Origin: Arachis hypogaea
Taxonomy: Eukaryota > Streptophyta > Magnoliopsida > Fabales > Fabaceae
Direction of reading: 5' to 3'
Assembly: GCF_003086295.3 (NCBI RefSeq)
Contig: NC_092046.1
Location: 107,363,363 to 107,427,362, forward strand
Length of the DNA stretch: 64,000 nt
In this document: positions 1 through 10,580 of the stretch, piece by piece
Layout: each line of letters starts with the position of its first letter
Position numbering within the stretch: position 1 is the first letter of the stretch
Notes under the pieces: model-generated
Told to the model about the DNA's origin: nothing
The model's database searches: none
The model's input: only the letters and a program-made list of their open reading frames with translations
Made by a program: the position numbers and the translations under genes

Positions 1-398
1 TAACTTTTGCTCCAACTTTTTGCTTCCTGGTTCATTTTCAATTAATCCAAAAGTTTGAGCTAAAGTTTGAGGCAAACTTTTGCTCAAACTTTTTGTCCTC
101 TCTTCCTCCTAGCCATTCCTTCTTGCTTCAACCTTTCTCCAAGCTTTCTTCACCTATTATTAATCAACCAAACACATCAAAGCTATGCTCAAAATCATGA
201 GATATTCATTCTTTCATAATATGTGACAATTATAGCATAAAACCTCATGAAATAGCATGAATTCATACATGGTTGATTAAATCAAAGGAAGCATGAAAAT
301 CTACCCAATTGGCTTGCTTATGGCTCAAGAAAGTGCATAATTCAATTGAAAACTAAAGAAAAAGGCTAGTGAAACTAGGCTAAGATGACTTGTCATCA
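1..398 (-). mobile_element. Element L: LTR tip fragment, rest lies left of window
   Basis: This stretch ends in TGTCATCA at 398, exactly where the LTR of element A is interrupted; A sequence resumes at 399. Read on the minus strand it starts TGATGACAAGTCATC, a typical LTR start like that of A, so I infer a minus-strand element whose 5' end of an LTR lies at 398. No coding sequence is visible. It is younger than A because it splits an A LTR. Confidence 0.6.
49..95. repeat. Inverted word cluster in LTR of L
   Basis: The words AAAGTTTGAG and CTCAAACTTT alternate in both orientations here, about 300 bp from the LTR start at 398. The position matches the palindromic arrays of the other LTRs in the window, but the word lacks CpG. 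Confidence 0.5.
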
Positions 399-1029
399 CT
401 AATTACTCAACGTTAGCGTTCATTCTTTTAAATGCCTTGGTTCATTCATTCTCAATTAGCATTAGTAATTAAATATTTCATGCATGCATGCTTTCATTTA
501 CTTTAATTAATAATGCCAATGCATTAACGTTGAAGCATGATTTGTTCTTTTGTCAATTGGCTTTAATAATCTATTACATGCATGCTTGCATTGGCTTTAA
601 TTAGTAATGCATTCATTTCATTCATTCTCAATGCCAATGCGTTAATAATGCATCATGATTGCATTAATAGTTAAATGCATGCATGCTTAAATTTATTAAT
701 TCATGATAAAGCATGCATAAGCATTAATGCATATGTATCATGTTACTAATGCCAAGGCTTCATGGTCATGGGCCACGCTTTTAAAAGCGTGGCCTAAGGT
801 TTGAAAGCGTGCTCAAACTTTAAAGTGTTCTCCAAAATCCTTCTTTTCTTCTTTTTAGCTGATTTGGTGCTATTTTGCTTCTATTTCACTTATTTCCTAC
901 AAAATTTATAAAATCAAAAGATCAAAGAAATATACCATTTAAGCACAAAAGCATTCAATATTTAAGCACTAATCATCAATTTCTTGCATGAAAAAGCATA
1001 GAAAAACATGACATGATGACATGTCATCA
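399..1029 (-). repeat. Element A 3' LTR (partial)
   Basis: It matches the right part of the 5' LTR (about 5645-6275) with only scattered differences, including the ATGCATGC-rich tract. It ends in CATCA at 1029. The perfect 20-bp palindrome CCACGCTTTTAAAAGCGTGG at 773-792 is also present in the other LTR at 6018-6037. The rest of this LTR is displaced leftwards by the insertion of L. Confidence 0.85.
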
Positions 1030-2909
1030 CAACACCAAACTTAAACCTTGCTTGTCCCCAAGCAAGAAAAAAATCATACACTAAAGATTGACAATCCAAT
1101 GTAAGAAGAATAACAACTCAATGTTCATGGTTGGCTAGTTTTCTCTGCATGCCACAATCACAAAAGAGATGTAAATGATTGATGGTTCTATCTAGCTCAT
1201 TTTATGAAATCGTTTCCTTATATTCCTTCCTTGAAACAAGCTTTTGATTTTCTTATTAGCTTCTCCTTTTGGGTGCTTTGCCCCATGAGTTGATAACAAA
1301 GCTACGACTCTAAATGCTTTATTTTTAAGTATTACCACTTGATACATAAGCACCACAAGCATTGAATTACAGGAATTCATTAAGCTTATTTGTTTCTTTT
1401 CTTGACTCTCTAATCATTGATGCTCAGAACCTTGAGCTTTGAGGGAGTGCTTTTGCACTTGAGCCTAGCCTTGACTCTAAGTGTTTTGTTTTCAAGCTTT
1501 TTGCCTGATACATAAATACCACAAGTACTTAACAATTGAATTGCCATTGGTACTCAGAGCCTTCAACTTTCTCATTCTTTCCCTTTTTCTTTTCTTGCCT
1601 TAACTGCATTTGCTTTTTCAAGGTTTTTATGATTTCAAAAAAAATTTCATAAAATGTCCTAGATGAAAACATCAATTAAATAAATTCCAATACAATTGAG
1701 CAATAATTAACCATACTAGCCTTCCAATACTTGTATGCTCATGCTGAGTTCTTCTTTAATTCCTTGTTTGTTTATGATCATGATACTTTACTGCTTTGAA
1801 CTTTACAAAACTCAAGTTGGTAGTCATAATGGCATAGCAACATGTTACAGATCAAAATTCAGGCTATGGTTATTCATACACACATGTAAACAAAGAAGAT
1901 AAAGACATCATACAATTTAAAGTACTGGAAACAAATGAGAGGAAAAGGAACTTTACAACCTTATAATTCATCTTCTCTATTATTGTCATTTTCCTCCCAT
2001 TCTTCCCCTTTCCCTACCAACTTCAGAATGGTTGCTCATCCTCAAGCAACAATTAGAACAGTGGTGATGGGGGCTAAGATGGATCATGAGTATCTTACAC
2101 AATGAAATGTTAGTAGTACATGTGTTTAAGCAAGAAAAATAATCATCAAGGCATAGGAAACAGAGACATTATGATTGCAAACATGAGAGAGTGTGCATGA
2201 TACATTGCTTAAAAATATAAGTGGCACACCAAACTTAGTGTGACACTTTCACTTGGAATTAATCTAAGTATCAGTAAAGATTAGAAACAAATTTTTGTTG
2301 CATAGCAACACCAAATTTAGAACACAATCACATGTCTATTTTATTTGAACTAAGGCTAAATGAAACTGTTATATGTTAAATACAATCACCAAGCTAAGAA
2401 TCTGTCATGAATAAGGATTTCTTGGTGAGGTATTAACAAAAACAGTTAAGTAGCAAACTAAATGAAAGCATTAAAAACAGAAAAATGACTAAAGCAAGTA
2501 GAATGAAAAAGTGTCAAACCAAAAGAAAAATAACACTGCAAAGGCATTATGATTATGCAGACAAGTGGTGTTGCTGGATATATTTACACAGAAAATTAAG
2601 TGGCACACCAAACTTAGAAACTTAGTATGACACTTCCATGTAGAATTGATGCAATCATCCAGAGGGATTAAAAATAAATTGTTGCAGGGCAACACCAAAC
2701 TTAGAATGTAACCATATGCCAATTTATTGAAATTTAAACAAAGCAGACAGAGAAAATAAACAAAGCAAAGGAATGAAATGTTACCTAAGGTTGGGTTGCC
2801 TCCCTACAAGCGCTCTTTTAGTGTCATTAGCTTGACATATTGTTCTTCACTTTCTTCTTGTTCTTCCAGTTTGTTAATAGAATGACCTCAAGGGGAGAGA
2901 TGAACCAGC
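1030..2909 (-). other. Element A 3' noncoding region with repeated PPT-like motif
   Basis: AT-rich sequence with no convincing ORF. On the minus strand AAGTTTGGTGTTG lies directly against the 3' LTR (1030-1045) and is the likely plus-strand primer region, preceded by a CTTGGGGACAAGCAAG-like stretch. Near-copies recur inside at about 2225, 2310, 2605 and 2690. The conserved post-ORF segment lies at 2790-2838. Confidence 0.6.
2790..2838 (-). promoter_or_regulatory. Conserved post-ORF segment and hairpin (A copy)
   Basis: On the minus strand this reads TCAAGCTAATGAC, then an AAAGAGCGCTT block, then GTAGGGAGGCAACCCAAC, a possible six-pair stem with one mismatch. The same arrangement follows the reading frames of E and J, with partial versions in B, D and F. 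The element type is unnamed as far as I know, and its function is unknown. Confidence 0.55.
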
Positions 2910-4278
2910 TTATGTCCCTTGTCTTGGCCTCTTCTTAGCAAGCTTCCTTTTGTTAATGGATTGATTGAGCTTGCCTGCTGGATCAGGGGTAGGATTGGTG
3001 CTCTTGTTAGTTGCCTTCACTTCTTGGATATCAAGACTTGGTGGTTGTGTGATTTTTGGAGCTTTATCTTCATTAAAAGCCTTTTGCATTGGTGGTTCAA
3101 TGAGCCCTTCCTCTATGCACTTCTTTGCTTCAATTGAGTGTGACTTCTCTTGATTGTCTTCCTCCATTCCTTCTTCATGACTTTCCATTAAGTCCTTTGG
3201 GAGGGAATCTTCATGTTCTATTGTCACTTCAATTAGCTTTTGTGAATATAAAATCCTTGGCTCATGTTCTTCACCCTTTATTACAATTTCACTTGACACA
3301 GGGACCTTTTGTTCTTGTTTTTCCACTTCCTTTCCCAGAAACTGATCTTCATCCTCACTGTTTGATAATTCTGAGTTTCTCCTTATTTGCTCTAAGTGCC
3401 CATCCATCTTCTTGAGGAGGATTTCTTGCCTTTTCCAGGATTTTTCTTGTCTTTCCAAAAATTCTTTGGACTTTTGAAGGAGATCCTCTGCTAGCTCAAG
3501 AGATAAGGTTTTAAAGAAATTTTGTGAATATAGATGTGTTGTGGTGAAGTTGTTTTGAGGTGTGTGGAGTGAATTTTGTGAATTGTGAAATGAATTTTGG
3601 TTGGTAAAATGAATTGTATGGGTCTTGGAGGAAACTTTGTGTTGAGGCATAGTCAAGTGATGAAGAATTTTCAAATGAGAAACTAGGAGGTGAGGTTGGA
3701 CAATTTTGCATGAATGAATAGAAGGTTTGCTCAAGTGATGATGGCTCTTGATAAGTGGCATATAAACTGTCAAATGCTTTCTGGTTTTGATCCTCCCATC
3801 CACACTGTGAATCATTGTTGAATTCATCACAGTATGGATCTTGTGGCATTGGTGGACAATTTTGCATGAATTTATTGAAAGCACACTCCAGTGATGATGT
3901 TTCTTGATAAAGAAAGTGTGGATCATCAAGATCCCTTTGATTTTGCCCCTCCTAGTCACAATCTGAGTAGTTGTTATAGCAGTATGAATCATCTTATGGC
4001 TCTGAGAGGTGTTCATACTTGTTTATTCCTTGTTGATACTCCCATCCACCATTAGCATAATAACATGAATTATTTTGTGGTGTTGGATAGTATTCCATGG
4101 AATTGTCTTGATTAGCATATCCCCATTGGTTGGAGTGCTCAGAATCTGTGATTTCTTGGTGATATTCCCAGCCACCATTAGAATAATCAATTGGTGATGG
4201 TGGGTAATATCCCATGAAACTTTTTTTTATCAAAAGATGAGTTGAACTCCATTTGAATTTTGTAAAACACATCACCAA
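2910..4278 (-). pseudogene. Element A ORF of unknown function, broken
   Basis: I do not recognise this protein. The reading frame starts at or inside 4278. A plausible Met begins MGYYPPSP, followed by repeats of NGGWEYHQ/NGGWEYQQ type and a Gln/Asn/Phe/Pro-rich stretch. In-frame stops occur at about 3994 and 3950, and the frame runs to 3511. Around 3530-3570 the sensible reading moves to another frame, which continues to 2910 with a Lys/Glu-rich, probably coiled-coil segment (ELAEDLLQKSKEFLERQEK), an acidic middle and a basic tail ending KKRPRQGT. The first 110 or so residues of the long frame from 4016 are an out-of-frame shadow. There is no zinc knuckle, protease or RT motif. It may be a structural or nucleic-acid-binding protein of a parasitic element. 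Confidence 0.5.
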
Positions 4279-4435
4279 TTAAAATTGAAATTCATGTCAC
4301 AGAGAAGAATTTCTTAGTGAGGCAATAACTCAAACACCTTGGTGTCAACTTAAAACAGAAAATTAAAAGAACAAAAACAAAGAAAATGCTTAATCTAGAC
4401 TTCTCACCCACTTAATCATTGTTGATCTACATCAA

Positions 4436-4453
4436 TCCCCAGCAACGGCGCCA
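4436..4453 (-). promoter_or_regulatory. Primer-binding site of A (tRNA-Asp type)
   Basis: On the minus strand it reads TGGCGCCGTTGCTGGGGA, complementary to the CCA end of plant tRNA-Asp with one change. It lies six bases inside the 5' LTR end. Confidence 0.85.
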
Positions 4454-4459
4454 AAACCT

Positions 4460-6275
4460 TGATGGGTGAAAATTAGATTTCCACACAAACTCACCGATAA
4501 GTGTACCGGGTCGCATCAAGTAGTAATAACTCACAAGAGTGAGGTCGATCCCATAGAGATTGATGGATCAAGAAACTTTAGTGAGTAATCAGTCTAGATA
4601 AGCTAACAGTGTTGAAATGGATGAAATTGAAGCAACAGAAAGTAAATTGTAAAAATTATAAATTGCAGAATGTAAATTGAACAGAAGATTAAATTTGTAG
4701 AAGCTTAAAGAGCAAGAAAAGTAAATTGCAATAAATGTAAAGGGGGCTTGGGTGCTGGAAAATTAAATGAAGCAATAGATCAGATTCAGAACAAATGCAG
4801 AAGATGTAAATTTGCAAGAAATGTAAATCAAGCTCATAGCAGAAAGTAGAATTACAGAAAAAGAAATTGTAGCAGAGAAGCAAATTGTAGCAGAAGAGAA
4901 TTTCAGAAATTTAAATTGCATAATCTGAATTCAATGTGACTCAAATGATAAAAGTGCAGAAAATTAAAGTGTTTCAAAGAGAACTTTCTATTCTACTCCT
5001 ACTCCTACTCCTATTGCTCTCTAGCAGAGCCAACCTTTTTTAATGAAATGAAATTGATGCCTTTATATAGGCTTTACAAAATGAAAATGAAAATGAAATT
5101 GAAAACAAATTACAATTTAAATGAAATTCCTAATCTAGCTTTTTCTTGTGCCTTTGAGTAATGTCCATGGGTTTTGCTTGCTTTGGTGTGTCAATGGGGT
5201 TGAATTGGAATTAGTTGAGCCAGAGTTACACTTAGAGTGGGCTCTTTTGGTTTGGCTTTGACTGAGAGTGGGTCAGGGTTGCTTGGTGTCCCTTCCAGTG
5301 GAGCGCTATGTGCATAAAACGAACGCTACGTTCACTTCATTAGGCATGCTTCTTCAAGCGCACATTGGTGCAATCTATTCCTCACCCAGCGTTGCCTTAG
5401 TGAACGCTACGTTCACTTTTTGAACGTTGGCTCCTTTGTTGAGTGCTATGTTAACAATTCTAGACTCCCTTAGTGTGTGGGATGGCACAAGGCTTAAAAG
5501 CCCAAAAATGCTCAATTGATTGAGCGTAGCGTTCACTTTAATGAACGCTTGCTGTCTTGGTTCATGTTACTAATGCATGCTTTCATTAATGCCTTGGCAA
5601 TAATAATATTACATGCATGCTTCCATAGCTTTAATTAATTATGCTAATTACTTAACGTTAGCATTCATTCTTTTAAACGCCTTGGTTCATTCATTCTCAA
5701 TTAGCATTAGTAATTAAATATTTCATGCATGCATGCTTTCATTTACTTTAATTAATAATGCCAATGCATTAACGTTGAAGCATGATTTGTTCTTTTGCCA
5801 ATTGGCTTTAATAATGTATTACATGCATGCTTGCATTGGCTTTAATTAGTAATGCATTCATTTCATTCATTCTCAATGCCAATGCGTTAATAATGCATCA
5901 TGGTGGCATTAATAATTAAATGCATGCATGCTTAAATTTATTAATTCATGATAAAGCATGCATAAGCATTAATGCATATGTATCATGTTACTAATGCCAA
6001 GGCTTCATGGTCATGGCCCACGCTTTTAAAAGCGTGGCCTAAGGTTCCAAAGCGTGCTCAAACTTCAAAGTGAGCCCCAAAATCATTCTTTTCTTCTTTT
6101 GAGCTGATTTGGTGCTATTTTGCTTCTTTTTCCATTTATTTCCTACAAAATTTATAAAATCAAAAGATCAAAGAAATATACCATTTAAGCACAATAGCAT
6201 TCAATATTTAAGCACTAATCATCAATTTCTTGCATGAAAAAGCATAGAAAAACATGACATGATGACATGTTATCA
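4460..6275 (-). repeat. Element A 5' LTR
   Basis: It is 1816 bp, TGATAACATG... to ...CCCATCA on the minus strand. The U5-like end keeps the clade signature (GGGATCGACCTCACTC, then TTACTACTTG). A TATA-like CCTATATAAAGGC lies at about 5060-5078. CpG-rich inverted words occur further upstream in the U3. Confidence 0.85.
5301..5550. repeat. GAACGCTACGTTC-type word array in LTR of A
   Basis: At least five copies or half copies of GAACGC..GCGTTC words (for example AACGCTACGTTC) are present between the LTR start and the TATA-like box. Confidence 0.6.
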
Positions 6276-7153
6276 AGAAGTAAGGTCCAATATGCAAAAC
6301 CAGGGAGCTGCCATCAAGAAGCTTGAAGCCCAAGTAGGATATCTCTCTCAGCAAATTTCTAAACCTACTGACAGCTTTCCAAGTGACACTGAGAAGAATC
6401 CAAGAGGAGAAACAAGGATCTGAAATGGGAAGAATGTAAGGCAATCACTCTAAGGAGTGAAGAGATCTTGGAGGAAGAAGCTATCAGGCTAATAGAGCAC
6501 AACAAAGGGTTCCCAGAGGAGAAATTGGAAGGGACAGAACAAGGAAATAACCCTGCACAAAGGGAGGATCCAATGGAAAAGGAAATCTTGGAACCATATG
6601 TGCCAAAAGCACCATTCCCTCAAAGGCTCAAGGGTGGTGCTAAAGAGAAGAAGTATTCTAGGTTTCTGAACATATTTAAAGCTCTCCATGTCAATATACC
6701 TTTCATTGAATCCCTCCAACAAATGCCTTCATATATCAAATGCATGAAAGAGTTGTTAACCAAGAAGAATCCCCTGAAGGGTGGACAGACAATAGTGATG
6801 ACTAAGGAATGCAGTCCTCTTATCCAAAAGGATTTACCTACAAAGAAGAAAGACCGAGGGAGTTTCGACATCCCTTATGCTATAGAGGATACAATGATTG
6901 ACAGAGAGTTTTATGATCTTGGAGCGAGTATAAACTTAATGCCCCTGTCTCTCATGAGGAAGCTGCAAATCAATGAGTTGAAAACCCACAAATATAATCC
7001 TTCAGCTGGCTGACAAGACCCAGAAACAAGCACTAGGAGTGGTCGAAAATGTGCTGGTGAAGGTGGGGAGGTACTTCCTCCCTATAGACTTTGTTGTTCT
7101 TGAGATCGAAGAAAGCTATCTTCATCCAATTATTCTGGGGAGACCATTCTTAC
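6276..7153 (+). pseudogene. Element D gag-protease, 5' visible part, split by A and B
   Basis: The reading begins in mid-gag directly after A: EVRSNMQNQG..., then a segment matching gag of E (QVGYLSQQISKPTDSFPSDT). A stop at 6421 comes from a frame change. From about 6424 the frame carries ITLRSE, then the pre-protease region (PFPQRLK, FLNIFKALHVNIPFIE) and the protease active site DLGASINLMPLS. A one-base insertion near 6981 moves the frame; it then reads LADKTQKQALGVVENVL up to ILGRPF, where B is inserted. The frame resumes at 22896. The family processes the gag polyprotein in virus-like particles. It is degenerate and not functional. Confidence 0.85.
7149..7153. repeat. Target duplication of B (left)
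   Basis: cttac here pairs with cttag at 22896-22900, one mismatch. Joining the flanks restores the protease reading of D. Confidence 0.8.
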
Positions 7154-8718
7154 TGATGAGCGGATATTTTATACACTTTTTGACATCAATTTCATATAGT
7201 TTTTAGCAGTTTTTATTTAGTTTTCATTAAGTTTTTATAGGTTTTAGTGTTAAAATCACATTTTTGGATTCTACTATGAGTTTTTGTATTTTTGGACAAT
7301 TTCAAGTATTTTCTGGGAGAAATTGAGGAGCTAGAACAGAAGTCTGATTCAGAGACAGAGAAAGCACTACAGATGCTGTCTGGATCTGACCTCCATACAT
7401 TCGGAAGAGCTTTCTGGAGCTACAGAAGTCCCAATGGAGAGCTCTCAAAGGCTATGGAAAGCTGACTTCCATAACTTTCCAGAAATATATAATGGTCTAT
7501 ACTTTGGTTCGGATTAGAAGGCCCAAAACTGGCATCCAACGCCAGCTTCCTACCTCCTTCCAAGCATCCAGCGCCCAAAGAGCAGAGCCCAGCGTCCAAA
7601 TGCCCAGAGAGGACCCCCTAGCTGGCATTCCACGCCCAAGGAGCCTCATAGCACATTGATCTCATTAAAGCTCAGCCCGAACACTCACCAAGTGTGCCTC
7701 AGAAGTGGATTTTAGCACTAAATAGACTATTTTACCATTACTAGTCATTTGTTTAGTATTTAAAGGATTTGATTTATGTAACTTAGGGGAACATACATCA
7801 CTTTTCTCATTATTTTTTGTTTTCACCATTGTTTTTACTTCAGTATGAGTTTCTAAACCTCCTAGGTTGAGGGGCGAAACCCTGCTGAGTCCTATGAATT
7901 AATAAAAGTACTATTTCTTCTTCTTCGATCTGTGTTTGATCTATCTCTAAAATGTATATTCCGATCTTCATCATGGTGAGCAGGGTGATCTAACAAATTA
8001 GCCCTACTCATCATATTAAGATGAACGTGGCTGACAAACACCCGCGTCTACTTAGGTTCGTGTGAATACTTGGCCGGAAAGCACGAGCCAACAGCTATGT
8101 TTATACTTCTCTCAGACGGTTAATCCATGATTTTGTTGGGGACTTCCCGAGACACCAGTTCAGCCGATCTTTGAGCAGATTAGGTCTTCGTGGTATAGGC
8201 TAGAATCTATAGAAGCAGCGTTCTCTAATCTGGAAGATTCGACGTTGTCTGTGGCGTTTTGAGTAGGGTCACCAAGAGAATGACTTGCTAAGAGCTTTTC
8301 CCTCCGTCAGATTGAATGACCACGGGCAATGGCGTTCAACCTGTAGCAAAGGAGATCAATGACCACGGGCAATGGCTTTGATCACTTACAGCCTGCCATA
8401 GAAGAAGATCATTCACAAGCAAAGAAGACAGTAGTGCCAGAGTTACTTTAGAAAGACAAAGCAACTCTGACTCTCAGCTCTATTCCTATCCCTGAAAACA
8501 CTTGTTTTACAGTTACAAATTATGAATAGTTTCCTCTAATCCAAAAACCTTCTGATTCTTCCTGACTGAGACCTGCAAGACAACCATTGCTTGCTTCAAA
8601 CCACAATCCTCGTGGGATCGACCTTGACTCGCTCAGGTATTACTTGGACGACCCAGTGCACTTGCTGGTATAGCTGCTGTTGTACAAAATAGTGTGAATT
8701 TTGCGTACACGCGCACCA
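7154..8718 (+). repeat. Element B 5' LTR
   Basis: 1565 bp, TGATGAGCGG... to ...GCGCACCA. The 3' copy is about 1560 bp after removing C. A TATA-like TATTTAAAGG is at about 7757. The U5 end has GGGATCGACC, then TATTACTTGGACGACCC and GTGCACTTGCTGG. Confidence 0.9.
7529..7640. repeat. GGCGTCCAACGCC-type word array in LTR of B (5' copy)
   Basis: Inverted words such as CTGGCATCCAACGCCAG, AGCGCCC, AGCGTCC and GGCATTCCACGCCC lie 375-490 bp from the LTR start. The 3' LTR copy is at 18406-18513. Confidence 0.6.
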
Positions 8719-8724
8719 AGTTTT

Positions 8725-8742
8725 TAGCGCCATTGCCGGGGA
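8725..8742 (+). promoter_or_regulatory. Primer-binding site of B (tRNA-Asp type)
   Basis: TAGCGCCATTGCCGGGGA, two changes from a perfect tRNA-Asp complement, six bases after the LTR end. Confidence 0.85.
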
Positions 8743-10580
8743 TTGTTGAGTTTGGAGAAACTGCCGGATTGTTTTGCTCGTTAGATAAGGTAAGTTTATT
8801 TTACATTATTTTAATTGAGTCTTTAATTTTTGTTTTCTTCTTCTTCAATTTTCCAAATTTCTTAAAATTTTTTCAAAAATATTTTTCTTTTCTTTGTTTG
8901 ATCTTTATTTTTGTTTGAGTCTCTTTGTTTGTGTTCTTATTGAGTCTTTGATCTTTATTTTCTTCTTCACTAATTTTTGAAAATTTTAAAAGCTTTTGCA
9001 AAAATACTTTTCTTTTTTATGTTCAATTTTTGTTCTTGGTTTGAGTCTTTAAGTCTTTTATTTTTATTTTACTTTTCTTCAAATTTTCAAAAATTTAAAA
9101 ACCTTTTTCAAAAATATTTTTATTTTTGTAGCTCAACTGGCTAGAGCGTTGTTTCATGTTCTTGGTAATTTGTGTTCCTTTGAGTCTTTCTTTCTAAAAA
9201 CTTTTTAAAAATAACTTTTCTTTGTTAAATCTTGTGTCAAGTCTTTAAGTTTGGTGTTTTCTTATTTATTTTCTTTAATATTTGAAAATTTTGTCTTGGT
9301 TTTCTAATAATTTTAAGTTTGGTATTTTTTTTTATGTTCTTATGTTTCTTTGAGTCTTTATATTTCGTTCTTCATGTTCTTGTGAGTCTTCAAGGTGTTC
9401 TTGAGTCTTGTATGTGTTTTGATCTTAAAATTTTTAAGTTTGGTGTCCCTTGGTGTTTCCCTCCAAATTTTCGAAAATTAAGGGGTGCTAGATTTAAAAA
9501 TTTTTAAGTCTTGTGTTTTTTTTTGTATTTTTCTCTTTCATCATAAATTCAAAAAATCATAAAAATATATTTTCTAACTTAATTTTAACTAATTTTTCGA
9601 AAATATTAAATGAAAATTCAGATTTTGATTTTCAAAATTTTTATCTTATCATATCTTAGTTGTCAAGTTTTCAAAAATCAAATTTTTCAAAAATTAAAAA
9701 TCATATCTTCTTCAAAAATCTTATCTTTTTCAAAACTTATCATATATTTTTCAAAATTCAAATTTCTTATCTTATCTTTTTCAACATTCAAAATTTTAAA
9801 ACATATCTTTTTCAAAATCAAATTTCAAAATCTTATCTTTTTAAAATCTATTTCAAATCTTTTTAATTTCATATCTTATCTTTTTCTAAATTCAAATTTT
9901 AATTTCAAAATCTTTTCTTATCTTACTTTTTATCTTATTTTGAATTTAAATATTTTTTTATCCTATCTTTTGTTTTCTATTTTTTATTTTATTTTTATTT
10001 TTATCTTTTCTTAATTAATATCTTATCTTCTTCTCTCTCCTCGTTTCCAAAACAACCTAACTAACTCTCATCTCTTTCAATTTTCGAAAATTCCTCTCTC
10101 TCCTCTCCCTTCTATTTAAAAAATTTAACATTTAAATTTTAAATTCATTTTAAACTAATAATCTAATTTTTCAAAATTAATTAATTAAGTAATTAAAATA
10201 AAAATATTTTAATTCTTATTTACTTTTTCTATTTATACTGCTCTTCTTCTCACATCTCTATTACTCAAAAGTCTCATATCCCTATCTCTTCTCTTGGTCT
10301 ACCTCAACTTCTTTATCTTCTTTCCTTTCTTCATCTCACTTGGAGCTTCTTGCCAATTGGCACAAAAAGCTTTCTTGTGACTTCTCTTCCATCTTCTCAA
10401 CTTTCATCCTCTTTTATTTACTGTTATCTAATATATCCAAGGTATTTTTTCTTTACTTATTTTATTTATTTTTATTTTAATTTTTATCTCCTTCTTCTTC
10501 ATCTACTTCTGACTTTAAGGAGGAGCTTCTTGCCAATTGGCATAAAAAGTCTTCTTCTTTTCTTTCTTTTTTTCTTATTT
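8743..10580 (+). other. AT-rich untranslated leader of B
   Basis: About 1.8 kb of T-rich low-complexity sequence with repeated TTTTTCAAAA and TTATCTTTTTC units; apparent ORFs are Phe/Lys/Ile-rich shadows. It contains AAGTTTGGTGT-like words near 9245, 9310 and 9434, a tRNA-like D-arm at 9129, and two copies 180 bp apart of a segment holding the palindrome TGCCAATTGGCA (10351 and 10531). Confidence 0.6.
9129..9147 (+). other. tRNA-like D-arm / Pol III A-box fragment
   Basis: TAGCTCAACTGG matches the A-box consensus TRGCNNARYNGG exactly, and GCTC...GAGC can form a D-stem. No matching B-box or acceptor stem is visible in the next 80 bases, so this is a fragment or a chance match, not a tRNA gene. 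Confidence 0.4.

Larger units (their letters stand above)
399..6275 (-). mobile_element. Element A: non-autonomous LTR retrotransposon
   Basis: The element is flanked by direct repeats at 399-1029 and in the right part of 4460-6275, has a minus-strand tRNA-Asp PBS at 4436-4453 and a PPT-like motif beside 1030. It holds no gag, protease, RT or integrase, only one broken ORF of unknown function. It is inserted in the gag region of element D, which resumes at 6276. The left LTR is cut by L, so the far end lies outside the window. Confidence 0.85.

Noticed and set aside
1192..1380. Short frames in the AT-rich 3' region of A
   Set aside because: No repeat of the frame in related elements, no start context and no recognisable motif.
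3570..4016. His/Thr/Ser-rich N-terminal half of the long minus-strand frame in A
   Set aside because: It is out of frame with the NGGWEY-repeat protein that overlaps it; only the part after about 3545 is credible.
4436..4453. tRNA gene fragments at the CGGCAACGGCGCCA sites
   Set aside because: These are primer-binding sites next to LTR ends in five elements; no cloverleaf flanks them.
9610..10014. 134-codon frame in the leader of B
   Set aside because: Phe/Lys/Ile/Leu only, produced by T-rich low-complexity DNA; no homologue in the other elements here.
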